Notes: generated by a model not told the origin, from the letters alone. 64,000 bases of DNA from Phycisphaera sp. (GCA_016125285.1 WGMA01000004.1:1-64000); one strand, 5' to 3'; positions 9,588 to 19,833 are shown, counted from the first letter of the stretch. Program-made: numbers and translations.

Positions 9588-12224
9588 TTACGGCGCGGAT
9601 CGCGTTGCCTGGCAGTCGGTCGCATCCGTGGCGATGACGTACGTGGCGTGCAGGCGCTGCCAGTAATCCTTCCAGTACTCGTCGTAGTAGTCCTGCGCCG
9701 CCAGATCGATGTGCGGCAGCTTCGTGACCTTCGGCGCCGTGGCGGGGTCGTACCCGGCGAGGTGCCCCTTGCCGGCGCGCTCGCGCGGCGAAACGAACCG
9801 CCACGACGAGTCGCCCATCACATCTTCGCACAGCTTGGCCAACATCGGGTCGTACGTCTTCAGCTGGGCGCGCGTGTGGATGTGATTGTGGTCGTGGTCC
9901 ATCGTCCGGTTCGTGTCGTACCACGTCTGGAATCCCTCGGCCCAGTACTCGGCCTTGTTCTTCGACGCGTAACAATCCTTCGGGCCGCCGAAGACGATCA
10001 ACACCTTGTCGTTCTTGGTCACCTCGACCAGCGCGTTCGACGGTTTGCCGTTGACGAGGATGTCGCCGCCGTCCAGGCACGCCGCGAGAAACGCACGCGG
10101 CTGATCGGGGAACGACTCGGCCAGCGCGTCCAGCAGCAGCACCGGCGTTTCGCTCGTGACCCGCCGGAAGCGCTGCGCCGCGTAGCCGTCGTTCCACGTG
10201 CCGCTCTTCTTGACGTTTTCAAACGCCTCGGTGAGACGCTTGCGCAGCGCGTCATCGAAACCGGCGCCCGCGACAACGTGGCCGAACTCGTGGATCAGGA
10301 TGCTCTCGATCTGCATGCCGCCCTCGTACTCCATCACGTCTTCCTCGGCGAACAGCACGGTCGGGTGGCCGTTCTTGTCCATGTTGAGGAAGCCGCGATT
10401 CCGCCAGTTGTAGAAGTCGCGTTCCTTGCCGGTCTTGTCGGTGTGGAACTGCGGCAGTTCGGACAGCTGTTCGGCGTGGCCGATGATGATGCAGAGCACC
10501 TTGCGGTCGCGGATCCGCTGCGCGATCTCGGGTTTGAGGTCACTGAGCATCTTGTCGAACAGATACGCCGCCTCGAGGTGCGTGAAGTCGGGCACCTTGT
10601 CCGACGTGGCGATGAGGATGTTCTGCACGAGCGTGGCCTTCTTGTAGAAGGCCTTGTCCAGGGTGTATTCCTTCGCCTGTTCATCGGACAGCGGCTTGAC
10701 CTCGACCGGCGCCTCCGCGGCCACGGGGTCCGGCACCTCGTTGACCGTGTAGTACGCGTCGTGGTGCACCAGGTCTTCGCCGTCGCGCGACCGCAACGCC
10801 CCGAGGTGGAACTCGTGGACGTGGCCCAGCGTGATCTTGTCCAGCGCGATCACCGCTTCCATGCCGTCGGCGGACAGCTTCACGGACTTCACCGTCGGCG
10901 TCGTCTGATCAACCTCCGGCCCGCCGTACGCCGCGTGATAAATGTGCGTGAACGTCGACATCTTGTACGACGCCGGGTCGCCGCCCGTCGCCGCGTCGAC
11001 CGCCTTCGTAAACCGGATCCGGAAACCGTCCGGCTCGATCGTGATCCGCTGGATCTCGAACGGCATCACGCCGGTCCACTCCAGCCGCTCCAGCGCGAAC
11101 GGCTTGATGCCGCGCACCGGCCAGCCGCGGTTCGTGCCGCCGCACAGCAGGTTGCCCTCCGGCGTGAACCGCACGTTGAGGATGCCCGTCGACAACCCCT
11201 CGCGGAACGGGTAGCACGCGCCCTGCCACACGCCCTTCACCTGCTCGGTCGTCGCACGCATGATGATCGACTGCGTGTAGTCGCCCATGAACATCTGGTC
11301 TTCGAACGGCCCGAACTTCCCGTGCGTGCGGTTGACGGTGTAACCCGTAATCGAACGCCCCATGCGGATGTACGGGAAGATCACCGCGTAAGGCGCCAAC
11401 TGCTTGATATGTTCCTTCTCGATGATGATCCGCGAGCCGGTTTCCGGTTCCTCCGGCGTCGGTCCCATGTTTGGCGCGTACTTGTACCAGTTGAAGCTCG
11501 CGGGGTGCCCTTCGAAGCAACCCGGCGTGACAGCCTTGAGGCTGCACGCCGTATTCCACGGGCCCTGGCTCTCGATGTAGAACATCGCGCCGTGCTCGTT
11601 GGGGCCGATGCCGCCCGGGCTGCGCAGGCCGCTGGCGATCGGGATCGTCTTGCCGTCCGGCGTGACCTTCATGATCCAGCCGCGGAACAACGCCCTGGAG
11701 TAGTACGAGTAGGAAAGACCGAGTGCGACGTAGATGTTGCCCTCTTTGTCGATGGGCGAGCCGAACGCGTACTCGTGATAGTTCGCGTATCCCCACGTGT
11801 CGGACAGCGTCTCGAAGCGGTCCGCCTTGCCGTCGCCGTTGGTGTCGGTGATGCGGGTCAGCTCGCAGCTCTGCGTAACATAGAACGCGCCGTCCTTGTA
11901 GGACAGCCCGAAGATCTCGTCGAGCCCGGTGGCGAACAGCTCGTACCTGGGCGAAGGCTTTTCCGCGTCGACGCCGGTGAGCAGGAAGATGTCGCCGTGG
12001 CGTGTGCCAACGGCGATCCGGCCGTCGGGCAGCGTCGTGAACGCCCCGGCCTCGATCACCTCGCCCTTCGGGATCGGGATGTCCATGATCCGGTAATACG
12101 CGCGTTCGCGCTCGGCGGTGTTCCAGCGGTCGCCGACGTCTTCGGCGCGCGCCGACAGGTGCGCCAGCGCGACCACCATCAGCACGGCCGTCAGGCCGCG
12201 GCGATTTTTAGTTGAGTAGCTCAT
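9588..12224 (-). CDS. Beta-propeller (PQQ/sorbosone dehydrogenase-like) fused to a HEFGH zinc-peptidase-like domain
   Basis: 878 residues with a signal peptide (TAVLMVVALAHLSARA). Residues about 30-400 form a six-bladed propeller of the glucose/sorbosone or membrane-bound dehydrogenase type (GAFTTLPDGRIAVGTRHGDI, YVTQSCELTRITDTNGDGKAD, LRSPGGIGPNEHG). A short beta-rich segment to about 500 resembles the Ig-like domain that follows such propellers. The C-terminal part is unrelated: HEFGH at 645-649 with Glu759 or Glu763 in EYWAEGF, a layout like zincins of the anthrax lethal factor (M34) type. It overlaps the upstream pentaheme cytochrome gene by 17 bases, so the two are translationally coupled and probably partner: the propeller could oxidise a substrate and pass electrons to the cytochrome. 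The protease assignment is inference from the motif spacing. Confidence 0.85.
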   Translation of the reverse strand: MSYSTKNRRGLTAVLMVVALAHLSARAEDVGDRWNTAERERAYYRIMDIPIPKGEVIEAGAFTTLPDGRIAVGTRHGDIFLLTGVDAEKPSPRYELFATGLDEIFGLSYKDGAFYVTQSCELTRITDTNGDGKADRFETLSDTWGYANYHEYAFGSPIDKEGNIYVALGLSYSYYSRALFRGWIMKVTPDGKTIPIASGLRSPGGIGPNEHGAMFYIESQGPWNTACSLKAVTPGCFEGHPASFNWYKYAPNMGPTPEEPETGSRIIIEKEHIKQLAPYAVIFPYIRMGRSITGYTVNRTHGKFGPFEDQMFMGDYTQSIIMRATTEQVKGVWQGACYPFREGLSTGILNVRFTPEGNLLCGGTNRGWPVRGIKPFALERLEWTGVMPFEIQRITIEPDGFRIRFTKAVDAATGGDPASYKMSTFTHIYHAAYGGPEVDQTTPTVKSVKLSADGMEAVIALDKITLGHVHEFHLGALRSRDGEDLVHHDAYYTVNEVPDPVAAEAPVEVKPLSDEQAKEYTLDKAFYKKATLVQNILIATSDKVPDFTHLEAAYLFDKMLSDLKPEIAQRIRDRKVLCIIIGHAEQLSELPQFHTDKTGKERDFYNWRNRGFLNMDKNGHPTVLFAEEDVMEYEGGMQIESILIHEFGHVVAGAGFDDALRKRLTEAFENVKKSGTWNDGYAAQRFRRVTSETPVLLLDALAESFPDQPRAFLAACLDGGDILVNGKPSNALVEVTKNDKVLIVFGGPKDCYASKNKAEYWAEGFQTWYDTNRTMDHDHNHIHTRAQLKTYDPMLAKLCEDVMGDSSWRFVSPRERAGKGHLAGYDPATAPKVTKLPHIDLAAQDYYDEYWKDYWQRLHATYVIATDATDCQATRSAP

Positions 12225-14559
12225 ATTCGATCGTCACCGTGGACTGACCCTTGGGGATTGAAAGCTTGAGCAGCAGTTCCTTGTCGTTCTTCTCGTCGCC
12301 GCTCGCGCGGAGCAGGACCGGCGTGTCGGGGACACGCAGCCGCACGTCGCGCGTCGCGTACTGCTGCGGCGACTCCGCCTGCACGCCGCCCGTCAGTACG
12401 CGGAACCACACGACCTGATCGCTCGGCGAGGTAAAACGAATGACGCGCTTGAGCACGGCGTGCTCGCTCGACGTGTCGGCCATCGAGCGGTCCTCGATCT
12501 CGACGTCGCCTGTGCGGTACATGAACGTGGGGATCGACTTGTCGTCGAAGTAATAGCCCTTGAACTGATAGCCGCGGTTCTTCGGGTACAGCGGGTCGGG
12601 ATTCACCGGGTGTTCCTTATCCATCTTCGGCAGCAGGGGCCACGGCTCGTCGTCGGACGCAAGCCGATAGAGCGACAGGTCCTGCGGCAGCGTCACCGCG
12701 CGCGCCGCCGGGTTGAAGTCGCCCGCGCCCTGGCCGCCCCAGCTGACATTGACGAAGTCGCCGCGCCACAGGGCCGAGATCGCGCCAGTCTCGGCGTCGA
12801 ACGCGTAGCTGAGTCCACCGGGGAAGCCCACGGCGACGCCGCGGAATCCCGCGACCCGGCTCCGCCCGCGATAGGTGCGCGTCGTGTCGGTCACTTCGAG
12901 TTTCGTGCCGACCGAGTGAATGCCGGAAGGATCACGTGCCGATCGACCGAGCGTCAGGTAGTACCAGATCGCCTGGATCTGAGTGTCGGTGTTGCCGTTG
13001 AGGATGTCCGTCCGCGCCGCATGCCCGTCGGGCCAGAAGCTCGGCATCACGATCCGGCCGCGGAAAGACAGCGGCGAGCGCAGGAAGCGATAGAACCAGC
13101 TCGGATTCAGCCGCTCCGTGGTGGTGATCAGATCCAGGCCTTTGAAGCCGGGCGACGCGTTGGTGTTGAAGTTGTGACACGCGATGCAGTTCAGGCCCTT
13201 GTCGCCGACGAGCAGCTGCCCCGCGGCGCGGTACGCCTTCTCCGTGTCGCCCTCCGGCGTCGTGAACGCGACCGGGTCGATGCGGTCGACGCCGGCGAGC
13301 AGGTCCGGCAGGCGGCCGAGGTTGCCTTCGCCAAACTGCGGCATGCGTGTGTGCATGTAGGGGCGAACGCTCTGCCCGTCGAACAACACCTTGCGCATCC
13401 ACAGCGTCTGCAGCTTCGCCCCCGCGAGCGTCAGCTGAGGCGGGAGGCGTGCCTCGTCACCCAGTTCCTTCTCGTCGGAAACGAAGTACCGGTCACGCGC
13501 CGCCGACACGCCGCCGTAGTCGTCGCGCGCGTGACAACCGATGCAGTTGAACGCGACGAGCGTGACATCGATTTTCGCCTTGTCGGTGAGCGTCACCGAC
13601 TTCGCAGCGATGAACTCACGCAGCGCCAGCCGCTGCTCGTCGCTGAGGTGGAAGCGCGGCGCGGCGCCCGGCTTGTCCGACAGGCAACCCGACTCCGACG
13701 CGAGCGCGTCGCGCGCCTTGGCCTGCGCGGGCGCCGCCGTGCCGTCGATCGCGTGGCACGCGGTGCAGTTGAACTGCTGGAAGTACCGCCTGCCGAGCGT
13801 GGCGAGATCACCCTGCACGGCCAGCGCCGCCGCGTGCGTGCCGTTGGCGCCGATCAGGTAACCAGCGATCGCGCGCGACTCATCTTTCGTCAGCTTCATG
13901 TCCGGCATCCGTCCCGACGGACGGACACGTGTGGGCTGAAACAGGAACGCCGACAGCGAATCGACGCTGTACTTCGCCGACACTTGCGACAGCGTCACGG
14001 AACTCTCGGCCATCGCCTCGCGCCCGTTTTCGTCACGCGGTGAGTGACACGCGACGCAGCCGATGTCGTGGAACAACGCGCGGCCCGCGGCGATGTCCCT
14101 CTCCGCGACCGCGTCGGCGTGAAACCCACGAGTCGAACGCTGAACGAGGTAGTGCGTGATCGCGGTGGCGATCTCGGCGCGCCGCTCGGGCGACTGCGAC
14201 GCGAGCACGTCCGGCATCATCGTGCCCGCGTGCGTCGACGAGGGGTTCGCGATGAACCGCTGGAGGTAATCCGGCGCGACGCGCGCACCGACCTCGGACA
14301 GATCGGGCGCCGATCTCATCGCGATCGGCGTGACGTCGGGCCCCGCGTGACACGCGCCGCATCGCAGCTCGTTCCACAGCAGAGCGCCCGTCTGAATCCG
14401 GGGCAGCGGATGCTTGTTGGATAACCCCGGGATCACCGGCGGCGAGGTCTCCGCCGCGGCGAGCGCGACATGCGAAGAACAAATCGACGCAACGATCACG
14501 ACGACGAAGCGCAATACCCGCTGACTGCTGGACAAGACCAGGCCGTTGTAGATACGCAA
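12208..14559 (-). CDS. Pentaheme c-type cytochrome with DUF6797-like C-terminal domain
   Basis: About 783 residues. Start chosen at TTG 14559: AGGAG lies 7 bases upstream and the first residues make a signal peptide (VLRFVVVIVASICSSHVALA); longer in-frame starts lack both. Five CxxCH heme motifs occur at residues 67 (CGACH), 168 (CVACH), 265 (CTACH), 339 (CIGCH) and 458 (CIACH). The C-terminal 250 residues form a beta-rich domain (GLSYAFDAETGAISALWRGD) typical of the DUF6797 region found with planctomycete and verrucomicrobial cytochromes. It is periplasmic and very likely accepts electrons from the propeller protein encoded immediately downstream, whose start overlaps this stop. The terminal acceptor is not encoded here. 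Confidence 0.88.
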   Translation of the reverse strand: MRIYNGLVLSSSQRVLRFVVVIVASICSSHVALAAAETSPPVIPGLSNKHPLPRIQTGALLWNELRCGACHAGPDVTPIAMRSAPDLSEVGARVAPDYLQRFIANPSSTHAGTMMPDVLASQSPERRAEIATAITHYLVQRSTRGFHADAVAERDIAAGRALFHDIGCVACHSPRDENGREAMAESSVTLSQVSAKYSVDSLSAFLFQPTRVRPSGRMPDMKLTKDESRAIAGYLIGANGTHAAALAVQGDLATLGRRYFQQFNCTACHAIDGTAAPAQAKARDALASESGCLSDKPGAAPRFHLSDEQRLALREFIAAKSVTLTDKAKIDVTLVAFNCIGCHARDDYGGVSAARDRYFVSDEKELGDEARLPPQLTLAGAKLQTLWMRKVLFDGQSVRPYMHTRMPQFGEGNLGRLPDLLAGVDRIDPVAFTTPEGDTEKAYRAAGQLLVGDKGLNCIACHNFNTNASPGFKGLDLITTTERLNPSWFYRFLRSPLSFRGRIVMPSFWPDGHAARTDILNGNTDTQIQAIWYYLTLGRSARDPSGIHSVGTKLEVTDTTRTYRGRSRVAGFRGVAVGFPGGLSYAFDAETGAISALWRGDFVNVSWGGQGAGDFNPAARAVTLPQDLSLYRLASDDEPWPLLPKMDKEHPVNPDPLYPKNRGYQFKGYYFDDKSIPTFMYRTGDVEIEDRSMADTSSEHAVLKRVIRFTSPSDQVVWFRVLTGGVQAESPQQYATRDVRLRVPDTPVLLRASGDEKNDKELLLKLSIPKGQSTVTIEYELLN

Positions 14560-14726
14560 ACGGATGCTCCTGGGTGACGGCACACCATGCCCGGCGCGCA
14601 ACAGTCACGTTGGGTGGCCATCGTATTCTAGCCGATCAAAGCGCGTGATCGAGGCAAATGATCAGCGATATGAGGCAATCGATTCAACGCGCGATCCGTC
14701 TCGCGCATGCCGCCCCGCCCGGTTCC

Positions 14727-16199
14727 TTATTCTGACTTGTTTCGTTTCCTGCCCGGTTTCTTCGCGGACGGCTTGCCGTACGTCGCGGCCATGACCTCGT
14801 CCACGACCGCCCGATCGTCGCGGTACTGAAAGGCCTTCAGCATCGGGTCGTTCGTCTTGACCATCCAGGCTTCGAGTTGCTTGCGCTTCTCGGCGATCAC
14901 CGCCTTGTACTTCGGGTCGTCGATCAGATTGTTCAGGCAGTTCGGGTCCTTCTCGAGGTCGTAGAACTCCTCGGGCACGCGATAGCGGAACAGTTGCACC
15001 CGCGCGGCGATCTTCGGATCGTCCTTCGCGGCCTCCTCCATCGCCTTCATCGTCAGGCCTTCGTTGTTGTTGCGATACCAGTGCTTGCCGTCACTGAACG
15101 GGTTGTAGATGTAACCGAACTTCGGGTCCTGCACGCAGCGCATCGGCACCGCGTCGCCGCCCGCCTTTTTATCGATCTGCGTGAACGCGAGGTCGCGGCC
15201 CTCCTGCGTCTGCCCCTTGAGCAGCGACAGGACGGAACGACCGTCGAGCCGGTCCGGACCTTTGACGCCGGTGAGTTCGAGGAACGTCGGCATGAGGTCG
15301 ACCGGCGAGATGTAGTGCGTATCGTCGCGCATGCCGGGCTTCGTCAGGCCGGGCATGCGGAAGATCATCGGCGTGTGCGTCGCGTGGAACCACGTGTTGC
15401 ACTTGGCGAACGGGATCGCGATGCCGTTGTCCGACATGAACACGACCAGCGTCTTGTCCGCCAACCCCGACTCGTCCAGCGCCTGCATCACCTTGCCGAA
15501 CGTGTCGTCGAGACGGCGTGTCGAGTTCTGGTACATCGCCAGTTCCTGCCGCACGCCGGGCAGGTCGGGCACGAAGCCCGGCACCTCGACGTCTTCGGGC
15601 TTGTAGATCTTGCTCGGCATCTCGGCGCCGGGCAGGAGCTTCTCAGGATTGCAGTACGGCCGGTGCGGGTCGTGCGAGTTGACCATGAAGTAGAACGGCT
15701 TGTTCTCGCTCTTGCACTGATCGAGGAACGTTTTGACGCGCTGGTAGTAGATCGTCGGGCTGCGGCCGTTGCCCAGGTCCTTCTGATCGAAAACGTAGTC
15801 CCACTTCGTTCCGGCGACCGGCGTGGAGTGACCGACCTTGCCCAGGATACCGCAGCGATACCCCCCGGCCTGCATGACGCTGACGATTGTCGGCAGGCCG
15901 TCCTTCGCGGGGATGAAGCCCATCGCGCCGGAGTTGTGGCTGAGCAGACCGGTCGCGATCACCGCGCGGCACGGCGCGCAGATCGCCACGTTCACGTGCG
16001 CCTTGTCGAAGATCATCCCCGTCTGTGCGAAGCGGTCGAGGTTCGGCGTCAGCCCCACGACCTTGCCGCCGTACGTCTGCAGCGACTCGCAATGCAGGTC
16101 GTCCGCCGTGAACAGCAGGACGTTGAGTCGATCCGCGGCGTGAGACACCGAGCCGGCCAGCAAGATCACGATGAACGACAATCCAGTCAAAATCTTCAT
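14727..16199 (-). CDS. Secreted formylglycine-dependent sulfatase
   Basis: About 490 residues. ATG 16199 opens a signal peptide (ILTGLSFIVILLAGSVSHA); the frame runs 55 codons further upstream but that part looks non-coding. Sulfatase family S1: LNVLLFTADDLHCES binds the metal with its paired Asp residues, and the nucleophile Cys74 sits in C-A-P-C-R (CxPxR form), to be converted to formylglycine by a maturase not present in this window. Further motifs are GKVGHST, FYFMVNSHDPHRPY and VVFMSDNGIAIPF. The C-terminus ends in a basic tail (KKPGRKRNKSE). It would release sulfate from a carbohydrate ester outside the cytoplasm. It lies upstream of the pentaheme cytochrome on the same strand, separated by about 170 bases. 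Confidence 0.92.
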   Translation of the reverse strand: MKILTGLSFIVILLAGSVSHAADRLNVLLFTADDLHCESLQTYGGKVVGLTPNLDRFAQTGMIFDKAHVNVAICAPCRAVIATGLLSHNSGAMGFIPAKDGLPTIVSVMQAGGYRCGILGKVGHSTPVAGTKWDYVFDQKDLGNGRSPTIYYQRVKTFLDQCKSENKPFYFMVNSHDPHRPYCNPEKLLPGAEMPSKIYKPEDVEVPGFVPDLPGVRQELAMYQNSTRRLDDTFGKVMQALDESGLADKTLVVFMSDNGIAIPFAKCNTWFHATHTPMIFRMPGLTKPGMRDDTHYISPVDLMPTFLELTGVKGPDRLDGRSVLSLLKGQTQEGRDLAFTQIDKKAGGDAVPMRCVQDPKFGYIYNPFSDGKHWYRNNNEGLTMKAMEEAAKDDPKIAARVQLFRYRVPEEFYDLEKDPNCLNNLIDDPKYKAVIAEKRKQLEAWMVKTNDPMLKAFQYRDDRAVVDEVMAATYGKPSAKKPGRKRNKSE

Positions 16200-16810
16200 T
16201 TGCTGCACGTACCCTCTCTGGTTTTGCTCCGTAATCTCAATACAACGCACAAGTATCGTTTTTATTCCCCCGACTTCGAATGGCGTATGGTCGGGCGCAC
16301 CACGCTTCAAACTCTCTTCCGCGACAGAGCGAACGGGCCTCGATTGGGAAGAATACCGCCGCACAGTCGGCCCGCACGCGGCATATCCGCAGCGCCGCCA
16401 TCGACACGTAACTCATTTATTTGCAGCTGTCTAGATGATGCCCAAAGCGGCGAGCAAGCCTGCGTCGCCCGCGTCGGATCACGCTCGACTGCGGCGGACC
16501 CTACGGCGAGTTGAGTTGATCACCCGCGTTAGCCCAGGCCGTCGGCAAGGTGTTGAAGACGACATTTCCGGAGCGGATCACCCCTCCCTGAATCCGCATA
16601 AATTATGCCTGATCCTGCGCCTTCCTGAACAATAGGATCGATGCAAGTGCGGCCCCGACTTCGGTCAACGCGAAACCGGTTGATCGAATCGAGCAATAGA
16701 CGCCTGGATCGCCCGCGGCGCCGCGCCACAGTGAACGATGAATGGGTTGGCCCCATGACTCGTGACGGGCCTGGGCAGCAAGTCACGGACATGCCGGAGC
16801 GAAAGTCGTG
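16200..16810. other. 611-base divergent intergenic region between sulfatase and module B
   Basis: No credible gene. It must hold the promoters for the minus-strand sulfatase and the plus-strand DUF1592/DUF1552 pair. A perfect 13-base palindrome, GCATAAATTATGC, lies at 16596-16608 in an AT-rich patch and is a possible operator or promoter core for the plus-strand unit. No clear -35/-10 pair stands out. Confidence 0.5.
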
Positions 16811-19800
16811 ATGCGGAATCTTTTTTTCTTCGTGAGCGTCACGCTCGCCGCCGCAGCGATCGCCTCGGCGGCCGATCCCTTCGCGGTGTCGAAGGACGCG
16901 TCGGCTGTCGTGACGCAATACTGCGTGCGCTGCCACGGCCCCGAGAAGCAGAAGGGCCACGTGCGGCTCGACAAGATGGCGACGCTTCAGGACGACACGC
17001 GGTTTGACCTGCTCAACAAGATGCAGGAAGAGCTTCGATTCGAAGAGATGCCGCCCGAAGACGAGAAGCAGCCGACCGCTGCCGAACGGAAGCTGCTCGA
17101 TCATTGGATCAGCGGCGTGCTCAACGCGGCCAACGCGGCGAAGTTCGAAGAGAAGCTCAAGAAGCCGGAGTACGGCAACTACGTGAATCACGAGCAGCTG
17201 TTCTCGGGTGAATACAAGGACCTGCCGGGGTTCACTTACGACCGGCGCTGGCTGATCAGCGAATACATCTTCGACGCGAAGTTCCAGCGGATCCTGCAGA
17301 TCCGCGCCACCGCCAGGGTCGACGGAAAGAACGTCCCGGTCCTCGGGAGCCACGAGTTCAAACAGGTCGGCCTGACGAATCCCTTCCTGCTGCCCAACCG
17401 CTCCGGTGTGCGATACTACGCGGACACCGACTTCACGGGCGGGCACCTGTCGAGCATGCTGACGAACGCGCAGAAGGCGTCACAGTACATCACCGGTTAC
17501 CTGGTAAAGCGCAACAAGACCTACCTGCCCGCCATCAATCAGATCATGGCGCTGGAGGACGAGCAGCAGGCCACGCTCGCGTCGCGACGGGCGTTCCTCG
17601 AGCAGTTCATCGCGAAGCTCTGCGACGAATACTACGGCAGCCGGAACGAGTCGATGCTGCCGAAGTTCGTCGAGGTCGAACTCAAGGAGGCCAAGCCGGC
17701 CGAGGGCGACAAATACAAGAAGGCGCCGTTCCACGTCGCTCAGAACATGCTCAAGGCGTTGGACGGCGAGGACGTCGTCTACCAGATGCTGCTTAGCCCC
17801 ACGAACAAGGGTAAATCGGACGACGAGATCCGGGAGATGTGCGAGCGCACCTGGTTCTACTTCGGGGACTTCGAGCGAACGATCCAGGGACGCATGGCGC
17901 TGCTCCGCGATTATCTTCCCGATTTTCGAAAGAATCTGAACGACAACAGCCGCAAGTTCAAGCTGCTCGAATACAAGCCGCTGAGCAACGCGGAGATGGC
18001 GGTGATCCACGACACGATCCTCAAGCATCGTCAGGCGGGTGATCATTACAACGCCGTGATCGACAAGTGCATGGCGGACTGGGAGCAGCAGTTCAAGCAG
18101 GCGCGGATCGACGCGGGACCGCCGTCGGACAAGCTGCTGTCGGAGCTGATCGAGCAGTTATTTACGGAGATTCTGGAACGTTCTCCCACGCCGGACGAAG
18201 CCGAGCAATACGTCGCCCTGTCGAGGAACTACGTCGACAAGCTCGGCAATCTCAAAGCCATCCAGAAACTCATCGAAACGGTGATCCTGACGAGCGAGTT
18301 TGTCTATCGCCAGGAATTCGGAACCGGCGAGCCGGACCAATACGGCCGGCGGATGCTCTCTCCGCGTGAGGCCAGCTACGCCATCGCCTACGCGTTGACG
18401 GATCAGAGCCCCGACGAGGAACTGGTTCAGGCGGCGGAGAGCGGCAGGCTGAACACGCGAGAGGACTACAAGCGAGAAGTCACGCGGATCTTGAAAAAGC
18501 GAGATGTGTATTACATCGTCGACAAGATCCTCGAAGACAAGAGCTACCGGGACAACACCACCAACACGGCGATACGGAAGCTGCGGTTCTTCCGCGAGTT
18601 TTTCGGTTACCCCGAAGCGATCACGATCTTCAAGGACGAGAAGCGATTCGGCGGAGACCGGCTCGCCAACGCGACGGCGCGTCTGCTCAGCGAGGCCGAT
18701 CGGGTCGTCGCCTACATCCTGGAGAAGGATCAGCACGTCTTCGAGGAGTTGCTCACCACCGACAAGTTCTACGTCTATCACGACGGCGACAACGAGCACA
18801 TGCAGGAGGCCTCGGACAGGATCAAGCGGATCTATGACCACTTCAAGGACACGGACTGGCAGAACTTCAAGAAGGAAGACCTGCTCAAGCACAAGGACTT
18901 CCTGAAGGAAGTCAAGATGCGCAGCGTTGACCCGGACAAGCTGGACGCGAAGAACCGGCAGGGCTCGACGATCCAGCTGTTCAAGAAGTCGATGTCGACG
19001 ATCACCGCGCGCCTGGACAAGGGCCAGAAGGAGGCGGCGCCGTTCGACCTGTACCGGGGTTACGGCAACGACTTCATGCCCGGCTACAACGTGTCCAAGT
19101 TCTTCAACTACAGCCTGGATAACTGGGACTATCAAACAACGCAGCCGGCGAAGGTGCCGAATCGGATGGGGATGCTGACCCATCCGGCGTGGCTGGTCGC
19201 CTTCGCGAAGAATACCGAGACGGATCCGGTGACCCGCGGCAAGTGGATACGCGAAAAGCTGCTGGCGGGCACGATCCCCGACGTGCCGATCACGGTCGAC
19301 GCCGTCATCCCCGAAGACCACAACAAGACCCTGCGCACGCGGCTCGCCAGCGCGACCGAGGTGGAGTATTGCTGGAAGTGCCACAAGCAGATGAATCCGC
19401 TGGGCTATGCGTTCGAGGAATACGACGACTTCGGCCGCTTCCGCCGGGACGAGCCGCTGGAGTATCCCGAGAACATCGTCAAGAAGGGCCCGGACAACGC
19501 CGAGTTCATCGTTGACACGCGCGACACCTACAAGACCCTGCCCGTCGATTCGACGGGATACCTCAAGGGCACGGGCGACGCGTCGCTGGATGGCGAAGTC
19601 AAGGACGCGATGGACCTCATCGAGCGTCTCAGCAAGTCGCAGCGGGTGCGTCAGTCCATCATCCGTCACGCCTTCCGATACTTCCTGGGCCGCAACGAAC
19701 GCCTCTCCGATTCGAAGACACTGATAGACGCCGAACAGGCGTATGTCGACAGCGGGGGCAGCTTCGACGCCGTGATCGTCTCGCTGCTGACTTCAGATTC

Positions 19801-19831
19801 ATTTATTTATCGCAAAGCGATAGAGGAATAG
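16811..19831 (+). CDS. PSD1-type cytochrome protein with DUF1592, DUF1588 and DUF1585 domains
   Basis: About 1,006 residues. ATG 16811 is preferred over the adjacent GTG 16808; GGAG lies 10 bases upstream, and a signal peptide follows (LFFFVSVTLAAAAIASA). An N-terminal cytochrome-like domain has CVRCHGP at residues 38-44. The middle contains DUF1592 (PDEAEQYVALSRNYVDKLGN near 460). DUF1588 (RMGMLTHPAWLVAFAKNTET) contains a second CxxCH, CWKCH at 854-858, followed by KQMNPLGYAFEEYD. DUF1585 is at the C-terminus (RQSIIRHAFRYFLGRNERLS). This is the usual partner of DUF1552 proteins, which is the next gene, 2 bases downstream. Probably periplasmic and heme-bearing; the reaction is unknown. The acidic/basic middle section (560-760) is long and has no recognised domain. 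Confidence 0.92.
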   Translation: MRNLFFFVSVTLAAAAIASAADPFAVSKDASAVVTQYCVRCHGPEKQKGHVRLDKMATLQDDTRFDLLNKMQEELRFEEMPPEDEKQPTAAERKLLDHWISGVLNAANAAKFEEKLKKPEYGNYVNHEQLFSGEYKDLPGFTYDRRWLISEYIFDAKFQRILQIRATARVDGKNVPVLGSHEFKQVGLTNPFLLPNRSGVRYYADTDFTGGHLSSMLTNAQKASQYITGYLVKRNKTYLPAINQIMALEDEQQATLASRRAFLEQFIAKLCDEYYGSRNESMLPKFVEVELKEAKPAEGDKYKKAPFHVAQNMLKALDGEDVVYQMLLSPTNKGKSDDEIREMCERTWFYFGDFERTIQGRMALLRDYLPDFRKNLNDNSRKFKLLEYKPLSNAEMAVIHDTILKHRQAGDHYNAVIDKCMADWEQQFKQARIDAGPPSDKLLSELIEQLFTEILERSPTPDEAEQYVALSRNYVDKLGNLKAIQKLIETVILTSEFVYRQEFGTGEPDQYGRRMLSPREASYAIAYALTDQSPDEELVQAAESGRLNTREDYKREVTRILKKRDVYYIVDKILEDKSYRDNTTNTAIRKLRFFREFFGYPEAITIFKDEKRFGGDRLANATARLLSEADRVVAYILEKDQHVFEELLTTDKFYVYHDGDNEHMQEASDRIKRIYDHFKDTDWQNFKKEDLLKHKDFLKEVKMRSVDPDKLDAKNRQGSTIQLFKKSMSTITARLDKGQKEAAPFDLYRGYGNDFMPGYNVSKFFNYSLDNWDYQTTQPAKVPNRMGMLTHPAWLVAFAKNTETDPVTRGKWIREKLLAGTIPDVPITVDAVIPEDHNKTLRTRLASATEVEYCWKCHKQMNPLGYAFEEYDDFGRFRRDEPLEYPENIVKKGPDNAEFIVDTRDTYKTLPVDSTGYLKGTGDASLDGEVKDAMDLIERLSKSQRVRQSIIRHAFRYFLGRNERLSDSKTLIDAEQAYVDSGGSFDAVIVSLLTSDSFIYRKAIEE

Positions 19832-19833
19832 CC

